A stretch of DNA of 8,459 nucleotides from Myxococcales bacterium (GTDB lineage: Bacteria > Myxococcota_A > Polyangia > Polyangiales > Polyangiaceae). The translations under genes were made by a program, and so were the position numbers. The notes below the pieces were generated by a model. The model was given only the letters and a program-made list of their open reading frames with translations, was not told the origin of the DNA and ran no database searches. This document shows, piece by piece, positions 1-5,569 of the stretch (its first letter is position 1; each line of letters begins with the position of its first letter). Where the stretch lies: contig JANYHY010000430.1 in NCBI GenBank assembly GCA_025362165.1, forward strand, positions 1-8,459. The letters run 5' to 3'.

Positions 1-1
1 C

Positions 2-280
2 ATTGGCGCCGAACGGTTGCGCAGCGAGCTCGGCGATCGCGTGCTGGGGCGTGACCGAACGCTCTCGGGTGGCGAGCGCCAGTGGGTGGCGATCGCTCGT
101 GCGATCGCGACCGAGCAACCCATCCTGCTGTTGGACGAGCCCACGAGCGGCCTCGATCCGCAGTCAGCCCGCCTCGTGCTCGAAGCGATACAGCGACTGC
201 GGGGCGCGCGCAGCGTCCTGTTGGTCACACACCGCGAGGAGCCCGCGTCGATCGCGGACCGCGTGATCCTCCTCACCTAA
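2..280 (+). CDS. ABC transporter ATP-binding domain, C-terminal part (5' end outside window)
   Basis: This is the C-terminal half of an ABC ATPase, which couples ATP hydrolysis to transport across the inner membrane. The frame is open from base 2 and ends at TAA 278-280. Visible in order are the signature LSGGERQ, Walker B ILLLDEP, the D-loop SGLD and the H-loop in LLVTHRE. The stop comes only a few residues after ADRVILLT. The stretch LGDRVLGRDRTLSGGERQ resembles exporter-type ATPases (CydC/CydD or MsbA-like), in which this domain is C-terminal to a membrane domain; that membrane part, if present, lies upstream of the window. The residue after GERQ is Trp, where Arg is usual. The gene converges with the lipid kinase and overlaps its 3' end by 8 bp, leaving no room for a classical terminator. 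The ABC ATPase call is secure; the subfamily and substrate are not determinable here. Confidence 0.93.
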   Translation: MGAERLRSELGDRVLGRDRTLSGGERQWVAIARAIATEQPILLLDEPTSGLDPQSARLVLEAIQRLRGARSVLLVTHREEPASIADRVILLT

Positions 281-1202
281 TCGTCATGACGTCGACGACC
301 GGGCCAGCGCGTACGACCACCTCGCGTGCGCGGAGCACCTCGCCGTCGAGCACATAGGCGTCATCCTCCGCGAAGCGCAGGGTCGCTGTCTTGACCATGG
401 CGTCCACGTGACCACGCCCGAGCAAGCGTTTGCCGAGGAGCACGAGCGGCATCTGCGGACCGAGCCGCGGCGCGTCGAGCGGGCTCGCGACCACGTGCAC
501 GCGCTCCGGATCTTCGCCAGCGCGGTAGAGCAGGTGCATGTGCAGCCCGAGATCCTTGACCACGCTCGACGCGATGAGGCTGTAGCCGCGCGCGGGTTGC
601 TCCTCGCCGTCGATGACGAGCGTGCAAGGCACCGGAGTGAGCACGCGCTTGGCGAGCTTGCCGCCGAACGGCGAGCCCAGGAAGATGCGCGCGACGATGC
701 GTGCCGCGCCGACGTAGCCCGCGTGCGGTTGCGCGTAATACGCCTCGAAGAAGCGCGCGACCAAACCCGCGCCCCAGATGAAGCCGACGCGATCGCCGCC
801 GCGATCGTCCGTCACGCTGAGGGTCGCGTGGCTCGCGCGAGACGCAGCTCCTGAAGCGATCGCACGGAGCAGTCGATCGGCATACGCCGACATCGAGCCT
901 TCGAAACCCTGATTGCGCGCGACCGTGCTCACAGTGCCGCCAGGCGCGAGCGCGATAGCAGGTGCCTGCGTGAACGTTCGCGTCAGCGCAGTGACGCCAG
1001 CCATGTATGTCCCGTCCCCGCCCGCGAGCACGACGACGCGAGGTGAGTCTTTCTCGATCGATCGGATCACCTCGTCCAGGTCCGCGAGGCTGCGAGTCTC
1101 GTGGACCACGAACCCCTGCGCCGCGCGTCGCAGCGCCTCGACGTATGCGCCGTCGTTGCGCAGGTAGCGCGCCTGACGGTTCACGATCAAGTGCAAGGAC
1201 AT
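273..1202 (-). CDS. Diacylglycerol/lipid kinase family protein (DAGK catalytic domain)
   Basis: This predicted 309-aa cytosolic kinase would phosphorylate a lipid such as diacylglycerol, ceramide or a sphingoid base using ATP. The length fits the YegS/BmrU/DgkB-type family (about 300 aa). It opens MSLHLIVNRQA, the usual first beta strand ending in an N-x-x-A motif. The nucleotide-binding GGDGT is at residues 61-65. A second glycine-rich motif, PGGTVSTVARNQG, spans 87-99; the family usually has Asn where this has Ser92. The C-terminal DGE motif is at 286-288, as in the second, beta-sandwich domain. I chose ATG 1202 because homology begins there; the frame stays open to 1307, but those extra 35 residues are not family-like and would run into the divergent lipoprotein gene. 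No clear Shine-Dalgarno is seen. Divergent to the HEAT lipoprotein across 89 bp. The substrate cannot be told. Confidence 0.9.
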   Translation of the reverse strand: MSLHLIVNRQARYLRNDGAYVEALRRAAQGFVVHETRSLADLDEVIRSIEKDSPRVVVLAGGDGTYMAGVTALTRTFTQAPAIALAPGGTVSTVARNQGFEGSMSAYADRLLRAIASGAASRASHATLSVTDDRGGDRVGFIWGAGLVARFFEAYYAQPHAGYVGAARIVARIFLGSPFGGKLAKRVLTPVPCTLVIDGEEQPARGYSLIASSVVKDLGLHMHLLYRAGEDPERVHVVASPLDAPRLGPQMPLVLLGKRLLGRGHVDAMVKTATLRFAEDDAYVLDGEVLRAREVVVRAGPVVDVMTIR

Positions 1203-1291
1203 CGTTGCGCGCGCCGAGTAGCACGCCCTCGAAAGAGCAGCCATCGGATGGGCGGAGCTTGACCGGTGCGTGTGAGCCGAGGCAAGACTCC
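1203..1291. promoter_or_regulatory. Divergent intergenic region, lipid kinase / HEAT lipoprotein
   Basis: This 89-bp gap separates two divergently transcribed genes, so it must hold promoters for both unless either start is wrong. A GAGG at 1279-1282 lies 9 bases before ATG 1292 and is a credible ribosome-binding site for the lipoprotein. TTGACC at 1258-1263 resembles a -35 box, but no convincing -10 follows at the right spacing, so I do not assign a promoter. Confidence 0.4.
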
Positions 1292-2593
1292 ATGATGCGC
1301 AATCCACTGTGCTTGGTGCTCGTGGCGGTGACGTTGGTCGCGTGTGCGTCTTCGCCAGGCGTCACCGCGGCGCAGCGCGGAGATCGCGCCGCGCTCTCGG
1401 CGTACATCAAACCGCTGTACGACAAAGGCAGGATCGACAACGACGAGGCCGCGAAGATCGCGAAGGCCGAGCTGCAGCAAGCGCTGACGAGCAGCAAAGA
1501 CAAAGACGCGCTCGAGCGCCTGCGCGACGCGTTGCCCTGCGAGCCCGAGGTCCGGGACGTCTTCACGGAGCTCGCGAGCACGCACGACGCGCTCGGTGCA
1601 GCCGCGACGCTGGCGCTGCACGAGGCAGGCGACCTGTCGGATTCTCGCGCGCGTGAATGGGCACACGATCCGATGCCCGAGTGGCGCGCAGTTGGAGTGA
1701 GCGCGATGGTGCGCACCGAAGACAGCGAGACGCGTCGCCTCGCGCTCGTGGATCCGTCCCCCGAAGTGCGCCGCGCGGCCATGCGGGCATGCGGGCGCGC
1801 CAACGACCCGCGCGACCTGGATGGGCTCTTCGAAGCCGCACGACTCGATCCCGATCCGATGGCGCGCAACCAGGCGGTCCGCGCGATCTCACGCATCGAG
1901 ACGAACGATCCCGAGGTGGCCAACCGCTTGCGCGATCTTTGGAACGGCGCAGACGACGCGGTTCGTGAGGACATCGCGAGCGCTTATGCGTCGCCGTCGA
2001 TCGTCGCACATGGAGGAGCGGAGGCGCTGCGTGTGCTGGTCGCCGCAGGACATGGGCCTGGCGTGATTTCTGGGGCCGCGGCGATCACGTGGGCCCCTGC
2101 TCACTACGATCAAGAGACGCGCGCGTCTGCGCTCGCGCTCTTGTTGCGAACGATCGACTCTGGTTCACGCCGCGATCGCTCCTTCGCCCTGGCCGTCGTG
2201 CCGACGAGTGACCCGCAGGTGGTGCTTGCGATCACGAAGGCCTCCGAGGACGCCGCTGACTCCGACATCCGCGTGAGCGCTCTCTCTCGACTCTTGGAGG
2301 TCCCGAGCACGCGTGGCGCAGCGGTCACCAAGCTCATCGAGCTCGCGCAGCCTGACGACTCGCACGCCGCCATCGGCGCTCGCGCGCGTGGGGCTCTTGC
2401 GCGAGCTGGCGAGCTCCGAGTGCAGGCATGGATCGAGAAGGACCTCTCGAGCGAAGACGCGAGCGTCCGTCTCGATGCGTTGAGTTCCCTCGCGGCCTTG
2501 AAGCGACCCGCCCGCGGAGTGCGTCTCCTCGCAGACGCAGACGCTCGAGTGCGCGCCCGTGCGGCCTGCGCGATCATCGTCGCGTCGCGCTAG
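1292..2593 (+). CDS. HEAT-repeat lipoprotein
   Basis: This 433-aa exported lipoprotein probably acts as a protein-binding scaffold at the cell envelope. Residues 1-18 form a lipoprotein signal with hydrophobic core LCLVLVAVTLVAC; the lipobox LVAC places the lipidated Cys at 18, followed by Ala-Ser. Residues 25-80 are a charged helical segment. From about 95 to the end the protein is almost entirely paired helices of HEAT/PBS-lyase type, with recurring signatures such as DPSPEVRRAAMRAC (154-167), DPDPMARNQAVRAI (186-199), DSDIRVSALSRLLE (323-336) and ASVRLDALSSLAAL (390-403). Start ATG 1292 is preferred over ATG 1295 because GAGG at 1279-1282 gives 9-base spacing. The frame extends much further upstream, but that part is antisense to the kinase and Arg-rich. 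HEAT repeats show a fold, not a function; no enzymatic motif is seen. Confidence 0.9.
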   Translation: MMRNPLCLVLVAVTLVACASSPGVTAAQRGDRAALSAYIKPLYDKGRIDNDEAAKIAKAELQQALTSSKDKDALERLRDALPCEPEVRDVFTELASTHDALGAAATLALHEAGDLSDSRAREWAHDPMPEWRAVGVSAMVRTEDSETRRLALVDPSPEVRRAAMRACGRANDPRDLDGLFEAARLDPDPMARNQAVRAISRIETNDPEVANRLRDLWNGADDAVREDIASAYASPSIVAHGGAEALRVLVAAGHGPGVISGAAAITWAPAHYDQETRASALALLLRTIDSGSRRDRSFALAVVPTSDPQVVLAITKASEDAADSDIRVSALSRLLEVPSTRGAAVTKLIELAQPDDSHAAIGARARGALARAGELRVQAWIEKDLSSEDASVRLDALSSLAALKRPARGVRLLADADARVRARAACAIIVASR

Positions 2594-2632
2594 AGGTCGT
2601 TCCGCAAGTCCTGTTGCGCCTGGAGAGATTCA

Positions 2633-2660
2633 CAGGAAGGCGGGAAGACGGGAAGGGTGG
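2633..2660. repeat. Short imperfect GGAAG tandem repeat
   Basis: Just after the HEAT gene, three imperfect 7-8 base units occur in a row: GGAAGGC (2635-2641), GGGAAGAC (2642-2649), GGGAAGGG (2650-2657). Purine-rich short-period repeats of this general look are known between genes in Myxococcota and Planctomycetes genomes. Whether this one is dispersed in its genome cannot be seen from one copy. Confidence 0.4.
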
Positions 2661-2741
2661 ATAGATCGGCAGGCGGACACACAAAACGACGATGCCCCCA
2701 GCGTTTCGGCGGAGGCATGTCGGGAGCGGTTGTTGCGGTGT

Positions 2742-2791
2742 TGAGGACTGGGCGAGGAGGTTGTCGACGGACCGCCTCGCCCTTGTCCTCA
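2742..2791. terminator. Strong hairpin, candidate bidirectional terminator
   Basis: A near-perfect inverted repeat: GAGGAC (2743-2748) pairs with GTCCTC (2785-2790), and GGGCGAGG (2750-2757) with CCTCGCCC (2775-2782). A 1x2 internal bulge separates the two stem parts, and the 17-base loop can add three more pairs. It lies between the converging 3' ends of the HEAT gene and the RHTMG protein, and one arm contains two bases of the latter's stop codon (2789-2791). No long T run follows on either side (ATTTC on +, AACAC on -), so it is not a classical intrinsic terminator. It may act as a weak terminator or an mRNA 3' stabiliser. Confidence 0.5.
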
Positions 2792-3253
2792 TTTCAGCAT
2801 TAGTGAGCTCGCGCCATTGCTGGCCACGATCGCACCGTTGGTGACCTCACCGTGAATGTGCGCCTTCTGCTCGGGACCCATCGTGTGTCGATCTGCGCGT
2901 GTTTCACGCTGCTTGATCACGGCTTGGGCCTTCGCTTGCGCGCTCCTCTTGGCAGTACGACGGGGAGCGAAACCGAACTCTTTGTACTCGGCGCTGTCTT
3001 GCCCCGTCGCAACTGCGATGGTGGCTTTGAGCGCGTCGTACATCGCGTTGGCTTCGGCTTCCGCGTTGCGTTGCTCTTTGAGCGCTGAGTGAGCCGAAGC
3101 TCGCGCTGCGTCTAGAGCGTCCGCGGTGTCGAGCGCACGTTGAAAGATTGCGACGAGGGTCTTTCCCGCGTGCGTGACGCCTTTCACGATGACAGTCCGC
3201 TTCGCGAAGTACTTGCCAACGGCGGCAAGAACCTTGTGATCGCGGGCCTGCAT
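2789..3253 (-). CDS. Small basic helical protein with RHTMG motif, unknown function; N-terminus probably frameshifted
   Basis: As it stands this is 154 aa, rich in Ala, Lys and Arg, without signal or membrane segment. It is predicted mostly helical with a long Ala/Glu-rich central stretch (about residues 40-80) that could form a coiled coil. The segment FGFAPRRTAKRSAQAKAQAV (94-113) followed by RADRHTMGPEQKAHIHGE is typical of a small-protein family I recall from myxobacteria and planctomycetes, where a conserved R..RHTMG..Q motif lies near the C-terminus. No biochemical role is known to me; the basic helix could bind nucleic acid, but that is speculation. The only in-frame start is ATG 3253, which has no good Shine-Dalgarno. 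An ideal one (3281-3289) precedes ATG 3271-3273, one base out of frame. Inserting one base there would give an N-terminus reading M-K-N-S-K-S-D-M-Q-A, so an indel or sequencing error is likely. Confidence 0.75.
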   Translation of the reverse strand: MQARDHKVLAAVGKYFAKRTVIVKGVTHAGKTLVAIFQRALDTADALDAARASAHSALKEQRNAEAEANAMYDALKATIAVATGQDSAEYKEFGFAPRRTAKRSAQAKAQAVIKQRETRADRHTMGPEQKAHIHGEVTNGAIVASNGASSLMLK

Positions 3254-3270
3254 ATCAGACTTACTGTCTT

Positions 3271-3289
3271 CATTTTCTTATCCTCCTTT
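3271..3289 (-). promoter_or_regulatory. Strong Shine-Dalgarno plus ATG, out of frame with downstream gene
   Basis: Read on the - strand this is AAAGGAGGA, a 7-base spacer, then ATG: the best ribosome-binding site in the window. The ATG at 3273-3271 opens a frame of only about 30 codons (MKTVSLICRPAI...). The real coding frame of the RHTMG protein lies one base away and is closed by TAA at 3280-3278 just upstream. The site therefore either marks the original start of that gene before a one-base loss between 3254 and 3273, or drives a short leader peptide. Confidence 0.7.
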
Positions 3290-3459
3290 CCGGAAGCGGC
3301 CCATTTTCGCCATCCCCCGGTCGTCACGTCCCCGCCACTGTTCGGGGGGTCGTCCCTCGCGCGCAGTTGCCTCCGCGGCGCCGGATCGGAGTGGTGGTCG
3401 TTGATCGTTCGCGTGCCCGACACATCCCGGCTCATGAGGGCGCGTGGTAAGTTCAGAGG

Positions 3460-3984
3460 ATGCGTTGGGTCGTTGTTTCGCTTGCGTCGACCGTCGTTGC
3501 ATGTGGCGCCGAGGAGCCGTCAGCGGCTTTGGGCGTAGATGGAAGTGTCGATGAGCCACTCGTTGACGGGGCAAGCAACTCGGCAGTCGACAGCGCAGAT
3601 GTCAAGACGATCGATGCAGGGCCCTATCAACCTTGGAATCGCGATGCAGCCTGCGTCCGTGTTGCGCGATGCCCTGAGACACCGCCGACGCCGGGGTCGC
3701 CGTGCCCATTCCCAAATCCCAACAGATGCGACTATGGAACGTCCACATGGTGCGGTCTAAACGCGTGGTGCGCAGGACCGATTCAGGACAGCGGTGCCCT
3801 CGTTTGGAACGTCTACGATCGCGGGCCATGTGCGCCAGTCGTATCTGGTGGACCTTGTCCGACAACAATCCCGAGCTACGCGCCGTGCAGTCCATTAGGG
3901 ACCGTCTGTATGGTCGAAGGCCTCGGCAATTGTGTTTGCGGCAACGATCCAAACAACCCAAGCTGGAACTGCACGACCGCTTGA
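3460..3984 (+). CDS. Cys-rich lipoprotein with duplicated CPxTxP...PC repeat
   Basis: This 174-aa predicted lipoprotein has a signal MRWVVVSLASTVVAC and lipobox VVAC with lipid Cys15 followed by Gly. Residues 16-60 are an acidic, Ser/Asp/Ala-rich linker. The rest holds 13 further cysteines, presumably disulfide-bonded outside the cytoplasm. Two halves look like a duplication: C71-P-E-T-P ... P-C82 ... C90-D-Y-G ... C98, and C133-P-T-T-I-P ... P-C143 ... C150 ... C158-V-C160, with spacings 11/8/8 and 10/7/8. CPxTxPxxGxxC...CxYG repeats of this style are, as I recall, common in secreted proteins of Polyangia; their function is unknown. TAA at 3448-3450 in frame forces a start after it, and ATG 3460 is the natural one, although AGAGG sits directly against it. 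Its last 109 bp are antisense to the next gene. Confidence 0.82.
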   Translation: MRWVVVSLASTVVACGAEEPSAALGVDGSVDEPLVDGASNSAVDSADVKTIDAGPYQPWNRDAACVRVARCPETPPTPGSPCPFPNPNRCDYGTSTWCGLNAWCAGPIQDSGALVWNVYDRGPCAPVVSGGPCPTTIPSYAPCSPLGTVCMVEGLGNCVCGNDPNNPSWNCTTA

Positions 3985-4448
3985 CAGCAGCCGGGTCCGG
4001 ATGGCGTTGACGGGTTCGCACTGCACAATCCCGGAAAGGATAGCGTTTCCGTCCCGCCCAAGCATTGATATCCGCTGTTGCCCATGAAAACGACGCCTAC
4101 CAGGGAACCATCAGGCTGATAGAGGTAGATGAGTTGCGAGTCAGCATTCATGGTGGTCACCACGATGTCAAAGCCTGCGCACCGACCGTGAGACACTGAA
4201 TACTGGGACAAATGTTGTGCGCAATAGTCGGTTAGCTTGGCAGGCCACGTCGGAAGACAGGGTCCAGACAAACCGCAACCCTGTGTTGCAGTGTGGGTGC
4301 ATTTCGGCACAACCGATGGTGGGGAATTGGTGCTCGTGTTACCCGAGTCAAGTCCGGTAGCGCCGCAGCCCGAGAAGGCGCCACACAACATGGCCGCTGC
4401 CGCCACGGCAGAAAGCGCCCGGATGTTTGTCGGCGCGCCGCTTCCCAT
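3876..4448 (-). CDS. Cys-containing lipoprotein, unknown function
   Basis: This 190-aa predicted lipoprotein has an N-terminal signal with core ALSAVAAAAMLCGAF and lipobox FSGC (lipid Cys28, then Gly). A Ser/Thr/Asn-rich linker to about residue 48 is followed by a domain with cysteines at 50, 58, 64, 76, 90, 129, 142, 154 and 155. The middle reads GFDIVVTTMNADSQLIYLYQPDGSLVGVVF (92-121 region), a small beta-rich motif I recall from Polyangia lipoproteins, where a YYYD..TGxLVAV strand pair precedes a conserved Cys. Start ATG 4448 is chosen because it immediately precedes the signal; the frame is open to 4601 but without signal-like character. Residues 155-190 lie opposite the coding end of the Cys-rich lipoprotein on the + strand and look nonspecific. 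The natural end may therefore have been nearer residue 155, lost by frameshift or a mutated stop. Confidence 0.75.
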   Translation of the reverse strand: MGSGAPTNIRALSAVAAAAMLCGAFSGCGATGLDSGNTSTNSPPSVVPKCTHTATQGCGLSGPCLPTWPAKLTDYCAQHLSQYSVSHGRCAGFDIVVTTMNADSQLIYLYQPDGSLVGVVFMGNSGYQCLGGTETLSFPGLCSANPSTPSGPGCCQAVVQFQLGLFGSLPQTQLPRPSTIQTVPNGLHGA

Positions 4449-4523
4449 TCTTAGAACTCTACTTGGTGGAGAGCGGCCGACATTTTCTGCGTGGAGTGGA
4501 TCGTAGCATTGGATGAATAGTGG

Positions 4524-4826
4524 GTGGAAAAGCGATGGACGACGCCCGTTCTCGTGGATGGAGGGCACGAGTGCGGTCTGCCGCAAGTCGACAGTTGCCA
4601 CGACAACACGCTATGGACCTGTTGCGGCGGATCGCTATGCGCTGGCGCATGCGTTCTGTTCCCCGACGCTTCAACGTCTACATGCTACTGCTTTTCCGCG
4701 CACCTGCATGGTTGCCCAATGAACACCGTGTGTTGCGGGGGAAGTTCCCAGGGCTGCATTGCTGCGCCCAACTGTGGTACCTCCCACCAACCACCTCCGG
4801 GCGGTTGCCCCTCGGATGGCGGCTAA
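4524..4826 (+). CDS. Orphan Cys-rich protein fragment, probably 5'-truncated
   Basis: This 100-aa frame has 14 cysteines, including pairs CC33-34 and CC70-71, and Gly/Pro/Ser-rich spacers. The pattern WTCCGGSLCAGACV ... CYCF ... GCPMNTVCCGGSSQGC resembles the mature part of secreted Cys-rich myxobacterial proteins. It has no signal peptide: the frame opens after TAG 4518-4520 and the only early start is GTG 4524 (then ATG-less EKRWTTPVLV). A disulfide-rich domain without an export signal makes little sense in the cytoplasm, so I read it as the 3' remnant of a gene whose 5' part is gone, only 75 bp from the divergent lipoprotein start. Alternatives are an intact small gene with a non-classical export route, or a chance frame; the Cys density argues against chance. 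Confidence 0.5.
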   Translation: MEKRWTTPVLVDGGHECGLPQVDSCHDNTLWTCCGGSLCAGACVLFPDASTSTCYCFSAHLHGCPMNTVCCGGSSQGCIAAPNCGTSHQPPPGGCPSDGG

Positions 4827-5185
4827 ATTTCGCAATCAATCTTTGGGTTGGATCTAGGGGATCGACAGCGTTGTCATGGGCCTTACATTGCGCGCGCGCC
4901 GTTTGCAGTTGCCTCGTGCCTGCCTTGGTGCGCCGGGTCTACGCCGAGGTAGAAGATGTACCGATGCACGCTCACGTTGCTGGTAACCCGGTGGCTGCAG
5001 ACTCAGAGGCGGCTCACATCCCCACTGGTCAGTTCACTTTCACACCATGAGGCACAATCAGATGATGGACGGGGAAACCTGGTTTCGCAACATCATTGCC
5101 GGCATCACGGCCCTCTCCACCGCTAGGTCACGAGCCGCGAGCGGGCTGCCCTGGTCATTCACCGAGACCGTAAATACTCTGTTCG
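4827..5185. other. About 360 bp without a supportable gene
   Basis: Frames cross this stretch on the + strand (one ending at 5050, one starting at ATG 5047), but none has a recognisable motif, signal peptide or ribosome-binding site. The piece SGLPWSFTETVNTLFDD (frame of ATG 5047, about 5137-5187) has a W-S-F strand look like a PQQ propeller blade. It could be the decayed N-terminal part of the following propeller gene. The rest I cannot interpret. Confidence 0.4.
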
Positions 5186-5569
5186 ATGACTACGATGTCG
5201 CTGAATTGCTCGTACGACTTCGAAGGTGTGCTCCCCATCCACGCTGCGAACGGCTGGATTTATCAACTCTGGTGCCGTCGCGATCTCAAGACCGCGATGG
5301 TGGTGAGTTGCCTACCGGACTCGCCCGTCGTCGCGGCCGGCTTCTATTCTTTCGCGGCGCTCGCGACCAAAGACATCGAATATGTCGGCGCGCAGGGCTC
5401 GTTGTTGCGAGGTAGCTTCGCCTCGACGACTTGGCAATGGAACGCGCAGGTCGCTGGCTCTGGCACCACGCCGCTCGGCAATCCTGTCGCGTTGGCGAAC
5501 GGTGATGTGGTCGTCGCCTCCCCAGACGCAACATTGTCTCGTACCAAGGCAGCGCCAACAAAGCCATGA
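5186..5569 (+). CDS. Beta-propeller (PQQ-like) protein, N-terminal fragment of a frameshifted gene
   Basis: This 127-aa frame encodes strands typical of a PQQ-like/BamB-type beta-propeller: IHAANGWIYQLWC, DSPVVAAGFYSFAAL, DIEYVGAQGSLLRG, then TTPLGNPVALANGDVVVASP. Such proteins are periplasmic or surface scaffolds made of repeated four-stranded blades. The propeller reading stops making sense after VVVASPDA (about 5530), and from there the + frame one base later continues NIVSYQGSANKAMNW without a gap. One missing G in a GGC glycine codon near 5531 would restore the usual D-G-N-I-V-S turn. No credible start, signal peptide or ribosome-binding site precedes ATG 5186, and TAA at 5171-5173 closes the frame upstream, so the N-terminus is also lost or shifted. 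It overlaps the second fragment by ATGA (5566-5569), which could be mistaken for translational coupling. Confidence 0.6.
   Translation: MTTMSLNCSYDFEGVLPIHAANGWIYQLWCRRDLKTAMVVSCLPDSPVVAAGFYSFAALATKDIEYVGAQGSLLRGSFASTTWQWNAQVAGSGTTPLGNPVALANGDVVVASPDATLSRTKAAPTKP

Noticed and set aside
361..1974. 537-aa open frame on the - strand crossing two genes
   Set aside because: It is antisense to the HEAT lipoprotein and frame-shifted against the kinase, is Arg/Ser-rich without domains, and both overlapped genes have clear family motifs. Typical high-GC shadow frame.
3278..3574. Open frame ending MAKMGRFRKGG just upstream of the RHTMG protein, a possible leader peptide
   Set aside because: It is in the same frame as the RHTMG protein and ends at the TAA inside the ribosome-binding region, but its longer part is antisense to the Cys-rich lipoprotein and it lacks a clear start site. 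Too weak to call.
4520..5050. 176-aa open frame on the + strand overlapping the Cys-rich fragment
   Set aside because: Composition is random-looking with no signal or domain; the overlapping frame with 14 ordered cysteines is a much better coding candidate to 4826.
5566..5569. ATGA overlap as evidence of two translationally coupled genes
   Set aside because: Propeller sequence continues upstream of ATG 5566 in its own frame (NIVSYQGSANKAMNW), so the ATG is internal and the overlap is a by-product of a frameshift.
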